19,623 bases of DNA from assembly GCA_016784195.1 (NCBI GenBank), contig JADHVE010000020.1:1-19623 (forward strand). Reading direction: 5' to 3'. A program made the translations under genes and the position numbers. The notes beneath the pieces were generated by a model. The model ran no database searches and was not told the origin of the DNA. It was given only the letters and a program-made list of their open reading frames with translations. Below are positions 7,288 to 13,721 of the stretch, piece by piece (within the stretch, counting starts at the first letter, position 1; each line of letters opens with the position of its first letter). Source of the DNA: Candidatus Woesearchaeota archaeon (GTDB lineage Archaea > Nanobdellota > Nanobdellia > Woesearchaeales > GW2011-AR4).

Positions 7288-7339
7288 AACTCCCCCTCTG
7301 TTTGTTTCTTTTTTTTAAAAAGAAAGAGAACTTAAACAC
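7288..7339 (+). repeat. Partial L repeat module
   Basis: AACTCCCCCT (7288-7297), then a T-rich run, then AGAACTTAAACAC (7327-7339) reproduce in the same order the motifs of the L modules at 12093-12148 and 13473-13530. The GTAGCAC head and the R module are missing. Confidence 0.6.
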
Positions 7340-7484
7340 TCTTGGAATGATTGATGTTGTATTTGTAGGTTATTGAAACCCGCCTTATTTTATTAATTCT
7401 TCAAAATTGAAAATTTTTTGAACACAAAAAATCTTTGATTTTTCAGTCTTTTCTGAAAAGAACACCGTAATAAAAAGAAGTACA

Positions 7485-7492
7485 TTTAAATA
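7485..7492 (+). promoter_or_regulatory. TATA box of the membrane winged-helix gene
   Basis: TTTAAATA ends 24 bases before ATG 7517, giving a leaderless transcript. There is no ribosome binding site, which agrees. The small dyad at 7442-7460 lies just upstream and could be an operator. Confidence 0.6.
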
Positions 7493-7516
7493 CTAAATGA
7501 ATTGATATAGCATAAT

Positions 7517-8056
7517 ATGGATCAAAAACATATTGGTATAATATTATTAATCTTATCAGTTCTTTTAGGTACTTTTGTATATTTAATTCAAGCAGATAAT
7601 GAAGCCCTTGCAGACGATTATATGGCTAAAGAAGGAACATGTTTTTTGGATGATGGTACGTGTCTTCATAAGGAAAAACTGCCTTTGTTTATATTTGGTT
7701 GGGCTGTTTCTGGAGTACTGTTTTTATTTGGGATATATATCACATTTATTGACAAAACTCAAAAATTTATGGCAGAACACCAGATTAAGGTAGCTTCTGC
7801 ATTAGAATCTGCGATGAAACAAGAAAGAGAAAAGGACGAATTTAGTGCTTACATTGCAGGATTTGATGAAGAAGAAAAAAATGTTATAAAAGCAATCAAA
7901 GACCAAGAAGGAATTAAGCAATCAACTCTAAGATACAAAACTGGAATCTCAAAAACATCATTATCATTAATTCTAAAAAAACTTGAAGATAGGAAAATCA
8001 TAAGCCGAAAGCCATCAGGTAAGACCAAGGAAATATACCTTCTAAAGAAGTTCTAA
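7517..8056 (+). CDS. Membrane-bound winged-helix transcription regulator
   Basis: The 179-residue product has two membrane helices (about residues 5-24 and 57-78). They enclose a short loop with C42, C49 and H51 (GTCFLDDGTCLH). A cytoplasmic linker (about 80-115, predicted helical) leads to a C-terminal winged-helix domain (about 117-178: EEEKNVIKAI, STLRYKTGISKTSLSLILKK, KIISRKPSGKTKEIYLL) resembling MarR-like archaeal DNA-binding domains. It should bind DNA from the membrane. The loop Cys/His residues could sense metal or redox state, which is inference. It is divergent from the SdpI-like gene and directly upstream, on the same strand, of the copper cassette, so either is a candidate target. 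Confidence 0.8.
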   Translation: MDQKHIGIILLILSVLLGTFVYLIQADNEALADDYMAKEGTCFLDDGTCLHKEKLPLFIFGWAVSGVLFLFGIYITFIDKTQKFMAEHQIKVASALESAMKQEREKDEFSAYIAGFDEEEKNVIKAIKDQEGIKQSTLRYKTGISKTSLSLILKKLEDRKIISRKPSGKTKEIYLLKKF

Positions 8057-8081
8057 AAAATCGGTTTTAAACGTTCTGGGA

Positions 8082-8122
8082 CAATAATTTAGGAGTTTTA
8101 GCCTGTTTGAGGGTTATTATTG
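8082..8122. promoter_or_regulatory. Inverted repeat upstream of the copper promoter
   Basis: CAATAAT (8082-8088) and ATTATTG (8116-8122) are exact reverse complements 27 bases apart, ending 12 bases before the TATA-like box of the copper operon. It could be an operator; 7-bp AT-rich arms may also occur by chance. Confidence 0.3.
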
Positions 8123-8134
8123 CGTGGAATGGTA

Positions 8135-8142
8135 TTTATAAA
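8135..8142 (+). promoter_or_regulatory. TATA box of the copper operon
   Basis: TTTATAAA is 34-41 bases before ATG 8176. The predicted transcript start is close to 8165, just before the AAGGTGAT ribosome binding site at 8163-8170. Confidence 0.5.
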
Positions 8143-8175
8143 AGCTCTTATTCTATTTATTTAAGGTGATTAATT

Positions 8176-8388
8176 ATGAAAAAAATTATATTTGAAGTTG
8201 AAGGGATGCATTGTCCAAGTTGTGAAATGTTAGTTAAAGATGCTTTAGAAGAACAAGAAGGTGTAAACAAGGCTGAATTGTCGCAAAAAAAGGGTACAGC
8301 AATAATATTTTTTGAAGAGAAAAAAATAAGTGAAGATAAATTAAAATCAATTATCAAAAAAGAAGGGTATGGGGTTTTATCAAAATGA
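8176..8388 (+). CDS. CopZ-like copper chaperone (single HMA domain)
   Basis: The 70-residue product is one heavy-metal-associated domain with the binding motif GMHCPSC (C13, C16) in the first loop and the usual beta-alpha-beta-beta-alpha-beta length. It should carry Cu+ in the cytoplasm to the ATPase or to the fusion protein that follow. AAGGTGAT five bases before the ATG is a strong archaeal ribosome binding site. Its stop overlaps the next start by four bases (ATGA), so it is the first gene of the copper operon. Other soft metals cannot be excluded from the motif alone, but the downstream ATPase is of the Cu+ type. Confidence 0.9.
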   Translation: MKKIIFEVEGMHCPSCEMLVKDALEEQEGVNKAELSQKKGTAIIFFEEKKISEDKLKSIIKKEGYGVLSK

Positions 8389-9839
8389 TTGTAAAACAAG
8401 GTTTTATTGTAGAAGGTACAACTTGTGGAAGTTGTACAGCAATTATTAAAAAGCAAGCACTTAAAGTTGAGGGTGTAAAAGAAATTACATTTGATTATGC
8501 TGCTGAAACAGGTTATGTTACTTTCGATGATAAAAAGACAAATATTGATGAAATTTTGTATAAAATAGAAGAAAAGAATTACACTTGCTATCTTCTTGAC
8601 AAAACAAAAAAACAAAAATCAAATAAAACATTTGGTTGGATTTTTGCAGTTATCGGAATTTTAATTGTAGGATATTTTTTGTTTGGTTTTGTTGAAAGTA
8701 TTCAAATGCCCAGTATAAGCCAAAATATGGGTTATGGCTTACTATTTGTTGTTGGATTATTAACTGGTTTTCACTGCATAAGTATGTGCGGAGGATTTGT
8801 AATTTCATATACTGCTAAAGATGCACAAGATGGGAAAAAATCTCATAAATCACATTTAATGTATGGTGGTGGAAAATTAGTTTCTTATACAGTAATTGGT
8901 GCAGCTTTCGGATTACTTGGATCAATAATAGCTTTTACTCCAATGATGAGGGGTGTTGCAGGATTGTTAGCAGGATTTTTTCTTGTGCTTTTTGGATTAA
9001 AAATGTTAAATGTTATTCCAATCTTAAGAAAAGTTCAATTTAAAACTCCAAAATTTATTGTAAATTTTGTAGGGCTAAAATCTAAGGAGAGCTCTAGCCC
9101 TTTAATAATCGGATTGCTTAACGGATTAATGATTGCCTGCGGTCCTTTGCAAGCAATTTATGTAATGGCGGCAGGGACTGGAAGCATGATCGAAGGTGCA
9201 AAACTGCTGTTCGTATTTGGTTTGGGAACAATACCAGTACTTCTTGGATTCGGATATTTTGCCAGTATGATTTCTGCAAAAGCAACACATAAGATACTAA
9301 AAGCTTCTGGAGCAATAGTTATTATTTTAGGATTAGTTATGATGAATAATGGTTTGGTTTTAACCGGGGCAGGGTATGATGCAAATTCTGTCTTAACATC
9401 TATTAAAACATCTAATGGTGTTGAATCTATAGCTGGTAATTCGGTACTAGGTACTGAAATTGAATTAAAAGAAGGATATCAAATTATTAAAATGGAGGTA
9501 AATAAATATGGTTGGAGCCCGGATACTTTTGTTCTAAAAAAAGGAGTTCCTGTTAAATGGGTTATAGATGGGAAAGAAATAACTGGATGCAATAATGCGA
9601 TTCAAGTACCTAAATACAATCTTAAATTTGATATTAAGCCTGGAGAGCAAGTGATTGAATTTACCCCGGATGAGAGTGGGGTTATTAGATGGAGTTGCTG
9701 GATGGGTATGATTCCGGGAACTTTTATTGTTAAAGATGATATTGATTTAGGTAATCAAGAAGCAATTCAAAAAGAATTAGCGAACGTACAACCTCAAACC
9801 GGTGGAAGCTGTGGAGGAAGTTGTGGTTGTAGTGGATAG
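8385..9839 (+). CDS. HMA - TauE/SafE membrane - cupredoxin fusion protein
   Basis: The 484-residue product joins three parts. Residues 1-70 form a HMA domain with the variant motif GTTCGSC (C14, C17). Residues about 83-325 form a polytopic membrane domain of the sulfite exporter TauE/SafE (DsbD/UreH-like) type, with GFHCISMCGG (H130, C131, C135) and ACGP (C252) as likely metal or thiol sites in helices. Residues about 362-452 form a cupredoxin-like domain with C402 (GCNN) and C438/M440/M442 (SCWMGM) as possible copper ligands. The tail is Cys-rich (GGSCGGSCGCSG). Related fusions occur beside CopA in anaerobic bacteria. It probably moves copper across, or holds it at, the membrane; the reaction is not established. 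Confidence 0.85.
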   Translation: MIVKQGFIVEGTTCGSCTAIIKKQALKVEGVKEITFDYAAETGYVTFDDKKTNIDEILYKIEEKNYTCYLLDKTKKQKSNKTFGWIFAVIGILIVGYFLFGFVESIQMPSISQNMGYGLLFVVGLLTGFHCISMCGGFVISYTAKDAQDGKKSHKSHLMYGGGKLVSYTVIGAAFGLLGSIIAFTPMMRGVAGLLAGFFLVLFGLKMLNVIPILRKVQFKTPKFIVNFVGLKSKESSSPLIIGLLNGLMIACGPLQAIYVMAAGTGSMIEGAKLLFVFGLGTIPVLLGFGYFASMISAKATHKILKASGAIVIILGLVMMNNGLVLTGAGYDANSVLTSIKTSNGVESIAGNSVLGTEIELKEGYQIIKMEVNKYGWSPDTFVLKKGVPVKWVIDGKEITGCNNAIQVPKYNLKFDIKPGEQVIEFTPDESGVIRWSCWMGMIPGTFIVKDDIDLGNQEAIQKELANVQPQTGGSCGGSCGCSG

Positions 9840-9874
9840 TATTTTAAAAGATAGGGGACTAAAGATAATATAAG

Positions 9875-12055
9875 ATGAAAAAAGCAGATATTGAGATCAC
9901 AGGAATGCATTGTGCTAGTTGTTCAACCATCATTGATAGAGCACTTAATAAGGTTGAAGGTGTGAAAAATACAAATGTTAATCTCACTACTAATAAAGCA
10001 ACTATTGAATTTGATGAAAGCAAAACTGATGAAGCAACTTTAGTTAATACTATTAAAAATAAAGGTTATGATGCAAAAATATCTAGTGAAGCTGATGTTG
10101 TAATTGAGGGAAATAAACAGAAAAAAGAGTTTATTAAACTTAGGAAATCATTTTATTTTAGTCTGCTATTTGCTGTGCCTGTTTTTGTTCTTGGTATGTT
10201 CTTTATGAAAAATCCAATCCCTTATCAAAATATTATAATGTGGATTTTATCAACCCCTGTACAGTTCATTGTAGCTTGGCCTATGTATAAAAGTGCTTTT
10301 TCTGCTTTGAAAAACAAAAGTGCTAATATGGATACTCTAATTGTTATGGGAACTTCTTCAGCTTATTTTTATAGTGTATTTGTTGTTCTTAGCAATCAAG
10401 GGCATGTATATTTTGAAGCAAGTACAGTTTTAATCACAATTGTTTTGTTTGGAAAACTTTTAGAATCAAAAGCAAAAGGTAAAACAAGTGAAGCAATAAA
10501 GAAACTTATAGGATTAAAACCAAAAACTGCAACAGTTATCAGGAATGGTGAAGAGATTAAGATTAAAGTTGATGACGTAGTTGTTGGAGATAAAATAATT
10601 ATTAAACCAGGAGAAAAAATACCTATTGATGGAATAATAACTGAAGGGCATTCGTCTATTGATGAGAGTATGATAACTGGAGAGAGCATTCCAGTTGAAA
10701 AAAACAAAGGAGACAGAGTTATTGGGGCTACTATTAACAAATATGGGAGTTTTATTTTCAAAACAACAAAAGTAGGTGCAAATACAACTTTATCCCGAAT
10801 AATAAAACTTATTGAAGATGCTCAAGGAAGCAAGGCACCAATTCAGAGATTTGCAGATTCTGTTTCAACATATTTTGTACCTGCTGTTTTGTTAATATCA
10901 CTTATTACTTTTATTTCTTGGTTTTTTATATTAGGTTCTGAGTTTCGATTTGCGTTAATAGCAAGTGTTGCTGTATTAGTTATTGCATGCCCCTGTGCTC
11001 TTGGCTTAGCAACTCCAACAGCTATAATGGTAGGGACTGGAAAAGGGGCAAGGAAAGGAATATTAATCAAAGGTGGAGAAGCATTAGAAACAGTTCACAA
11101 AATAAAAAATATAATTCTTGATAAGACTGGAACTATAACTAAAGGAAAACCAGAGGTAACAGATATCATTTCTTTAAATAATCAAAGTGAAAATTCTATT
11201 CTTTCTTTAGCAGGGTCGCTTGAGAAGAATAGTGAACATCCATTGGCCGAAGCAATAGTTAAGAAAACAGAAGAAGAAAAAGTCCTTTTTAAAAAAACTC
11301 AGGGTTTCAAATCAATTCCAGGACATGGAATTACTGCATCAATTGGAAATAAGAAATACTTTATGGGAAATTCAAAATTAATGGATGATAACAAGATTAA
11401 TTTCAATAAATATAAATTAAAAATAATAGAGTTAGAAAAACAAGGAAAAACTGTAATGTTGGTTGCAGAATCAAAAAAGTTAATAGGATTAATAGCTGTT
11501 GCAGACACTATAAAAGATACTTCATACAATGCAATCAAACAATTACAAAAGCTAAAAATAGGAGTATATATGATTACTGGAGATAACGAACGAACAGCTA
11601 AAGCAATAGCAAAACAAGTAGGAATTAATCATTATTTTGCAGAAGTATTACCAGAAGACAAAGCAAACTATGTTAAAAAATTGCAAAAGAAAGGATCTGT
11701 TGCTATGGTGGGCGATGGTATTAATGATGCTCCTGCATTAGCACAAGCAGATGTAGGGATTGCTATGAGTTCAGGTACAGATGTAGCAATGGAAACAGGA
11801 GATATAGTATTAATGAAAGATGATCTTCTGGATGTTGTTAAGTCTATTAAATTAAGCAGAATGACAATGAATAAAATAAAGCAAAATATGTTTTGGGCTT
11901 TGTTTTATAACACTCTCGGAATTCCAATTGCAGCAGGTTTATTATACCCTTTTACTGGATGGTTGCTCAATCCAATGATTGCTGGAGCTGCCATGGCAAT
12001 GAGTTCCGTAAGTGTGGTTATTAATTCTTTGCTTTTAAAGACGAAGAAGTTATGA
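9875..12055 (+). CDS. copA: Cu+-exporting P1B-type ATPase
   Basis: The 726-residue product has one N-terminal HMA domain (GMHCASC, C13 and C16). The actuator domain has TGE (268-270), the sixth-helix motif is C372-P373-C374, the phosphorylation site is D416-KTGT, and the HP motif (H455-P456) and GDGINDAP hinge (613-620) follow. The last helices contain YN and MSSxSV, the residues that define the Cu+ subgroup (P1B-1). It exports Cu+ from the cytoplasm at the cost of ATP. All catalytic motifs are intact and the length is normal for a single-HMA enzyme. It begins 35 bases after the fusion gene with no clear ribosome binding site and is probably in the same transcript. Confidence 0.96.
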   Translation: MKKADIEITGMHCASCSTIIDRALNKVEGVKNTNVNLTTNKATIEFDESKTDEATLVNTIKNKGYDAKISSEADVVIEGNKQKKEFIKLRKSFYFSLLFAVPVFVLGMFFMKNPIPYQNIIMWILSTPVQFIVAWPMYKSAFSALKNKSANMDTLIVMGTSSAYFYSVFVVLSNQGHVYFEASTVLITIVLFGKLLESKAKGKTSEAIKKLIGLKPKTATVIRNGEEIKIKVDDVVVGDKIIIKPGEKIPIDGIITEGHSSIDESMITGESIPVEKNKGDRVIGATINKYGSFIFKTTKVGANTTLSRIIKLIEDAQGSKAPIQRFADSVSTYFVPAVLLISLITFISWFFILGSEFRFALIASVAVLVIACPCALGLATPTAIMVGTGKGARKGILIKGGEALETVHKIKNIILDKTGTITKGKPEVTDIISLNNQSENSILSLAGSLEKNSEHPLAEAIVKKTEEEKVLFKKTQGFKSIPGHGITASIGNKKYFMGNSKLMDDNKINFNKYKLKIIELEKQGKTVMLVAESKKLIGLIAVADTIKDTSYNAIKQLQKLKIGVYMITGDNERTAKAIAKQVGINHYFAEVLPEDKANYVKKLQKKGSVAMVGDGINDAPALAQADVGIAMSSGTDVAMETGDIVLMKDDLLDVVKSIKLSRMTMNKIKQNMFWALFYNTLGIPIAAGLLYPFTGWLLNPMIAGAAMAMSSVSVVINSLLLKTKKL

Positions 12056-12075
12056 ATAGATTTTAATTAGATTTC

Positions 12076-12090
12076 TTTTGTGAAACAAAA
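12076..12090 (+). terminator. Small hairpin after copA
   Basis: TTTTGT (12076-12081) and ACAAAA (12085-12090) pair around a 3-base loop 20 bases after the copA stop. The stem is short and AT-rich; it may assist termination before the L repeat. Confidence 0.3.
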
Positions 12091-12092
12091 GG

Positions 12093-12221
12093 CTATACGT
12101 ATGTAGCACGAACTCCCCCTAGTTTTAAAAAAGAACTTAAACACAATTGAACTTAACATCGCACTGTTATACGTTTTTTCTGCAAGAAAAAAAGCCGAAG
12201 GCTCAGTTCAAAAAATATTTT
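12093..12221 (+). repeat. Complete copy of composite L+R intergenic repeat
   Basis: Module L (12093-12148) matches 13473-13530. Both contain GTAGCACGAACTCCC (12103-12117 and 13483-13497) and AGAACTTAAACACAATT (12132-12148 and 13514-13530), with a variable T/A-rich middle. Module R (12153-12221) matches 15166-15233 with about four substitutions and one gap in 69 bases. R contains two adjacent hairpins, TTTTTTCT/AGAAAAAA (12174-12181, 12185-12192) and AGCC/GGCT (12193-12196, 12200-12203). They are enclosed by TTGAACT (12147-12153) and AGTTCAA (12205-12211). It lies between the converging copA and Cys-rich protein genes. It has no coding signal and may be a MITE-like repeat or structured RNA. 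Confidence 0.8.
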
Positions 12222-12285
12222 CCTTATCTTTCAATTGATATGATTTCCCAACGCATTATACTTCTTAGGCATTCATTATGTTTAA

Positions 12286-12687
12286 TTAATCATCCAGACA
12301 CATGGATTCCTTTGAAATTGTTCCCATGAGGACTTGTTCAACACAACCAGTTACCAGTTCTTCAGGATAACAAGTTCCTACAATATTCTTCAAAGAACCT
12401 TGGGTAAGATTGTTTTTTTGTTCATCAGTTAGTGTTGGTGGAAAACAAACTCCGCTTATGCACTGCCCTCCATCTGTACATATTTCACCGGCCTTTTTGT
12501 AGGAGAGGAGACAAGTTTGATTATCTGTCCATTGCCCTCCAGCGTTTTGGCAAAACTGTTTATTTTTCTCTGGGTGATGTTCAGGCAAAGATGAATAAAG
12601 AAAGCCTAAACCAATTCCAAATAAAATTATAATTGCGAAAATTATAATAATAAATATAAATATTTTAGGAGTATTTTGCTTTTGCAT
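12286..12687 (-). CDS. Membrane-anchored Cys-rich protein, unknown function
   Basis: The 133-residue product has one strong N-terminal membrane helix (about 9-31, Ile/Phe-rich) and an extracytoplasmic part with eight cysteines: FCQNAGGQW, NQTC, AGEICTDGGQCISGVCF, GTCYP, TGC and MCLDD. The central CTDGGQCxSGxCF resembles short disulfide-bonded Cys motifs of secreted archaeal proteins. I do not recognise a family with an assigned function. The disulfides could be made by the DsbA-like protein of this window. The start ATG 12687 is supported by a TATA-like box 26-33 bases upstream. Convergent with copA, with the L+R repeat between. Confidence 0.7.
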   Translation of the reverse strand: MQKQNTPKIFIFIIIIFAIIILFGIGLGFLYSSLPEHHPEKNKQFCQNAGGQWTDNQTCLLSYKKAGEICTDGGQCISGVCFPPTLTDEQKNNLTQGSLKNIVGTCYPEELVTGCVEQVLMGTISKESMCLDD

Positions 12688-12712
12688 AGTAATATATTAA
12701 ATTTGATTATGG

Positions 12713-12720
12713 ATATATAA
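12713..12720 (-). promoter_or_regulatory. TATA box of the Cys-rich protein gene
   Basis: On the minus strand TTATATAT lies 26-33 bases before ATG 12687, predicting a leaderless transcript. Confidence 0.5.
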
Positions 12721-12791
12721 GATTTACGAAAAATAAGAAAAAATCAATATTATTCTCTCCTGAAAGACTATCATCACTTTTCCTAGTTAGA

Positions 12792-12831
12792 AAAATATTT
12801 TTTGAATTGAATTTAACATCGGAACTATACG
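12792..12831 (+). repeat. Rearranged fragment of module R
   Basis: Bases 12792-12810 are nearly the reverse complement of the R tail (TCAGTTCAAAAAATATTTT). They run directly into a forward copy of the R head: ATTGAATTTAACATCGG, compared with ATTGAACTTAACATCGC at 12146-12162. The hairpin core of R is missing. This looks like a decayed or deleted repeat copy. Confidence 0.5.
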
Positions 12832-12888
12832 AAGTGCCGAGTGACCCAAGGCTGCCCAAGAAAAATAGAACATAAAGCCCCAGAAAAC

Positions 12889-12905
12889 CGAAACATTTAT
12901 ATATA
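12889..12905 (+). promoter_or_regulatory. Promoter of the toxin-antitoxin pair (BRE + TATA)
   Basis: TTTATATATA (12896-12905), preceded by CGAAAC as a purine-rich BRE-like element, is a strong archaeal promoter. The predicted start is near 12928, leaving a leader of about 20 nt with the AGGTGAT ribosome binding site (12935-12941) six bases before ATG 12947. Confidence 0.65.
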
Positions 12906-12946
12906 AAATATGTTTTAATATTAAAATGTGTTGTAGGTGATGTAAA

Positions 12947-13222
12947 ATGGAAGTTGCTTTAACAAAAATGTCCCAAAATGGACAAGTTGTAATCCCTTCT
13001 GAGGTCAGAAGAGATGCAGGTATAAAACCATCAACACAGTTTTTAGTGTTTAATGAAGATGGAAACATCTTACTGAAACAAATAAAGAAAGAATCTCTGA
13101 AGAATGATATGATATTAATAGACAAAATTAAAAGAAGTGAAGATGAAATCAAAGGTGGAAAGTTCATTAAAGCAGATACTAAAATGAGTGATGAAGAGAT
13201 TGACGATTTGTTGATAGGATAA
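12947..13222 (+). CDS. AbrB/SpoVT-type antitoxin
   Basis: The 91-residue product begins with a swapped-hairpin AbrB-like DNA-binding domain (about residues 3-46: KMSQNGQVVIPSEVRRDAGI, then STQFLVFNEDGNILLKQI). It is followed by an acidic, helical tail (about 50-91, ending EEIDDLLIG) that would wrap the toxin. It should neutralise the RelE-like protein encoded one base downstream and repress their shared promoter. Promoter and ribosome binding site are both strong. The pair sits between repeat fragments next to an IS110 element, a usual setting for a mobile toxin-antitoxin module. Confidence 0.88.
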   Translation: MEVALTKMSQNGQVVIPSEVRRDAGIKPSTQFLVFNEDGNILLKQIKKESLKNDMILIDKIKRSEDEIKGGKFIKADTKMSDEEIDDLLIG

Positions 13223-13223
13223 A

Positions 13224-13469
13224 ATGCAAATAATATTCTCAGATGAATTCAGAAAAGAATTTAAAAAAATAAAGAATAAATCCACAAGATTAAAGATCAT
13301 CAAACAACTTAAGAAGTTAGCACAGGTTCCTGAATCTGGAAAACCATTAAGATATGACTTAAAAGGACATAGAACTATTAGGGTGGCTCCATTTAGAATC
13401 ATATATAGAATTGAAAAAGACTCAATCATCATTAACTGTTTTGATCATAGAAAAGATGTGTATGAATAA
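13224..13469 (+). CDS. RelE/ParE-family toxin
   Basis: The 81-residue product has the RelE/ParE fold pattern: an N-terminal strand and helix (FSDEFRKEFKKIKNK), a central LRYDLKGHRTIRVAPFRIIYRI stretch of strands and the C-terminal motif DHRKDVYE. Family members cleave mRNA at the ribosome (RelE) or act on gyrase (ParE). The conserved basic residues and the C-terminal HRKDVY favour a RelE-type ribonuclease, though this is not certain. Start ATG 13224 is one base after the antitoxin stop, so the two are co-translated. Confidence 0.88.
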   Translation: MQIIFSDEFRKEFKKIKNKSTRLKIIKQLKKLAQVPESGKPLRYDLKGHRTIRVAPFRIIYRIEKDSIIINCFDHRKDVYE

Positions 13470-13472
13470 TAT

Positions 13473-13530
13473 CTATGCGTGCGTAGCACGAACTCCCTCA
13501 TTTTTTCTTTTTTAGAACTTAAACACAATT
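13473..13530 (+). repeat. Module L of the split composite repeat
   Basis: This is a copy of 12093-12148, beginning four bases after the toxin stop. The middle carries TTTTTTCTTTTTT (13501-13513), which could serve as the oligo-T terminator for the toxin-antitoxin transcript. The sequence after 13530 no longer matches the complete copy; the IS110 element appears to begin here. Confidence 0.75.
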
Positions 13531-13721
13531 AAATATCGTATCCCATTTAAAGTGCCAAATGTTTATGAGTATGATTAAGTTATTTAGAATCCGAAGATTC
13601 CTCATAACTCTTTTATCGTCTGGTAAATGATATTATTAACCAAACATCTATTTTAATGTTTCGATTTCAAATTTGTATTTTTAATAAAGCTATCGCTATT
13701 AGCTATCCTGATTGGAGGTTT

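Larger units (their letters stand above)
7202..7516. other. Divergent intergenic region
   Basis: This 315-base stretch holds the SdpI-like promoter, a partial L repeat, a small dyad (TTCAG 7442-7446 / CTGAA 7453-7457, overlapping CTTTTCTGAAAAG 7448-7460) and the promoter of the winged-helix gene. I see no further gene. Confidence 0.6.

Noticed and set aside
8157..8615. 152-codon minus-strand ORF
   Set aside because: It is antisense to the CopZ-like gene and the fusion protein's HMA domain, both clearly coding.
12147..12329. 60-codon ORF beginning in the complete L+R repeat
   Set aside because: It translates hairpin and repeat DNA and then runs antisense into the Cys-rich protein gene; the related repeat copies do not preserve it.
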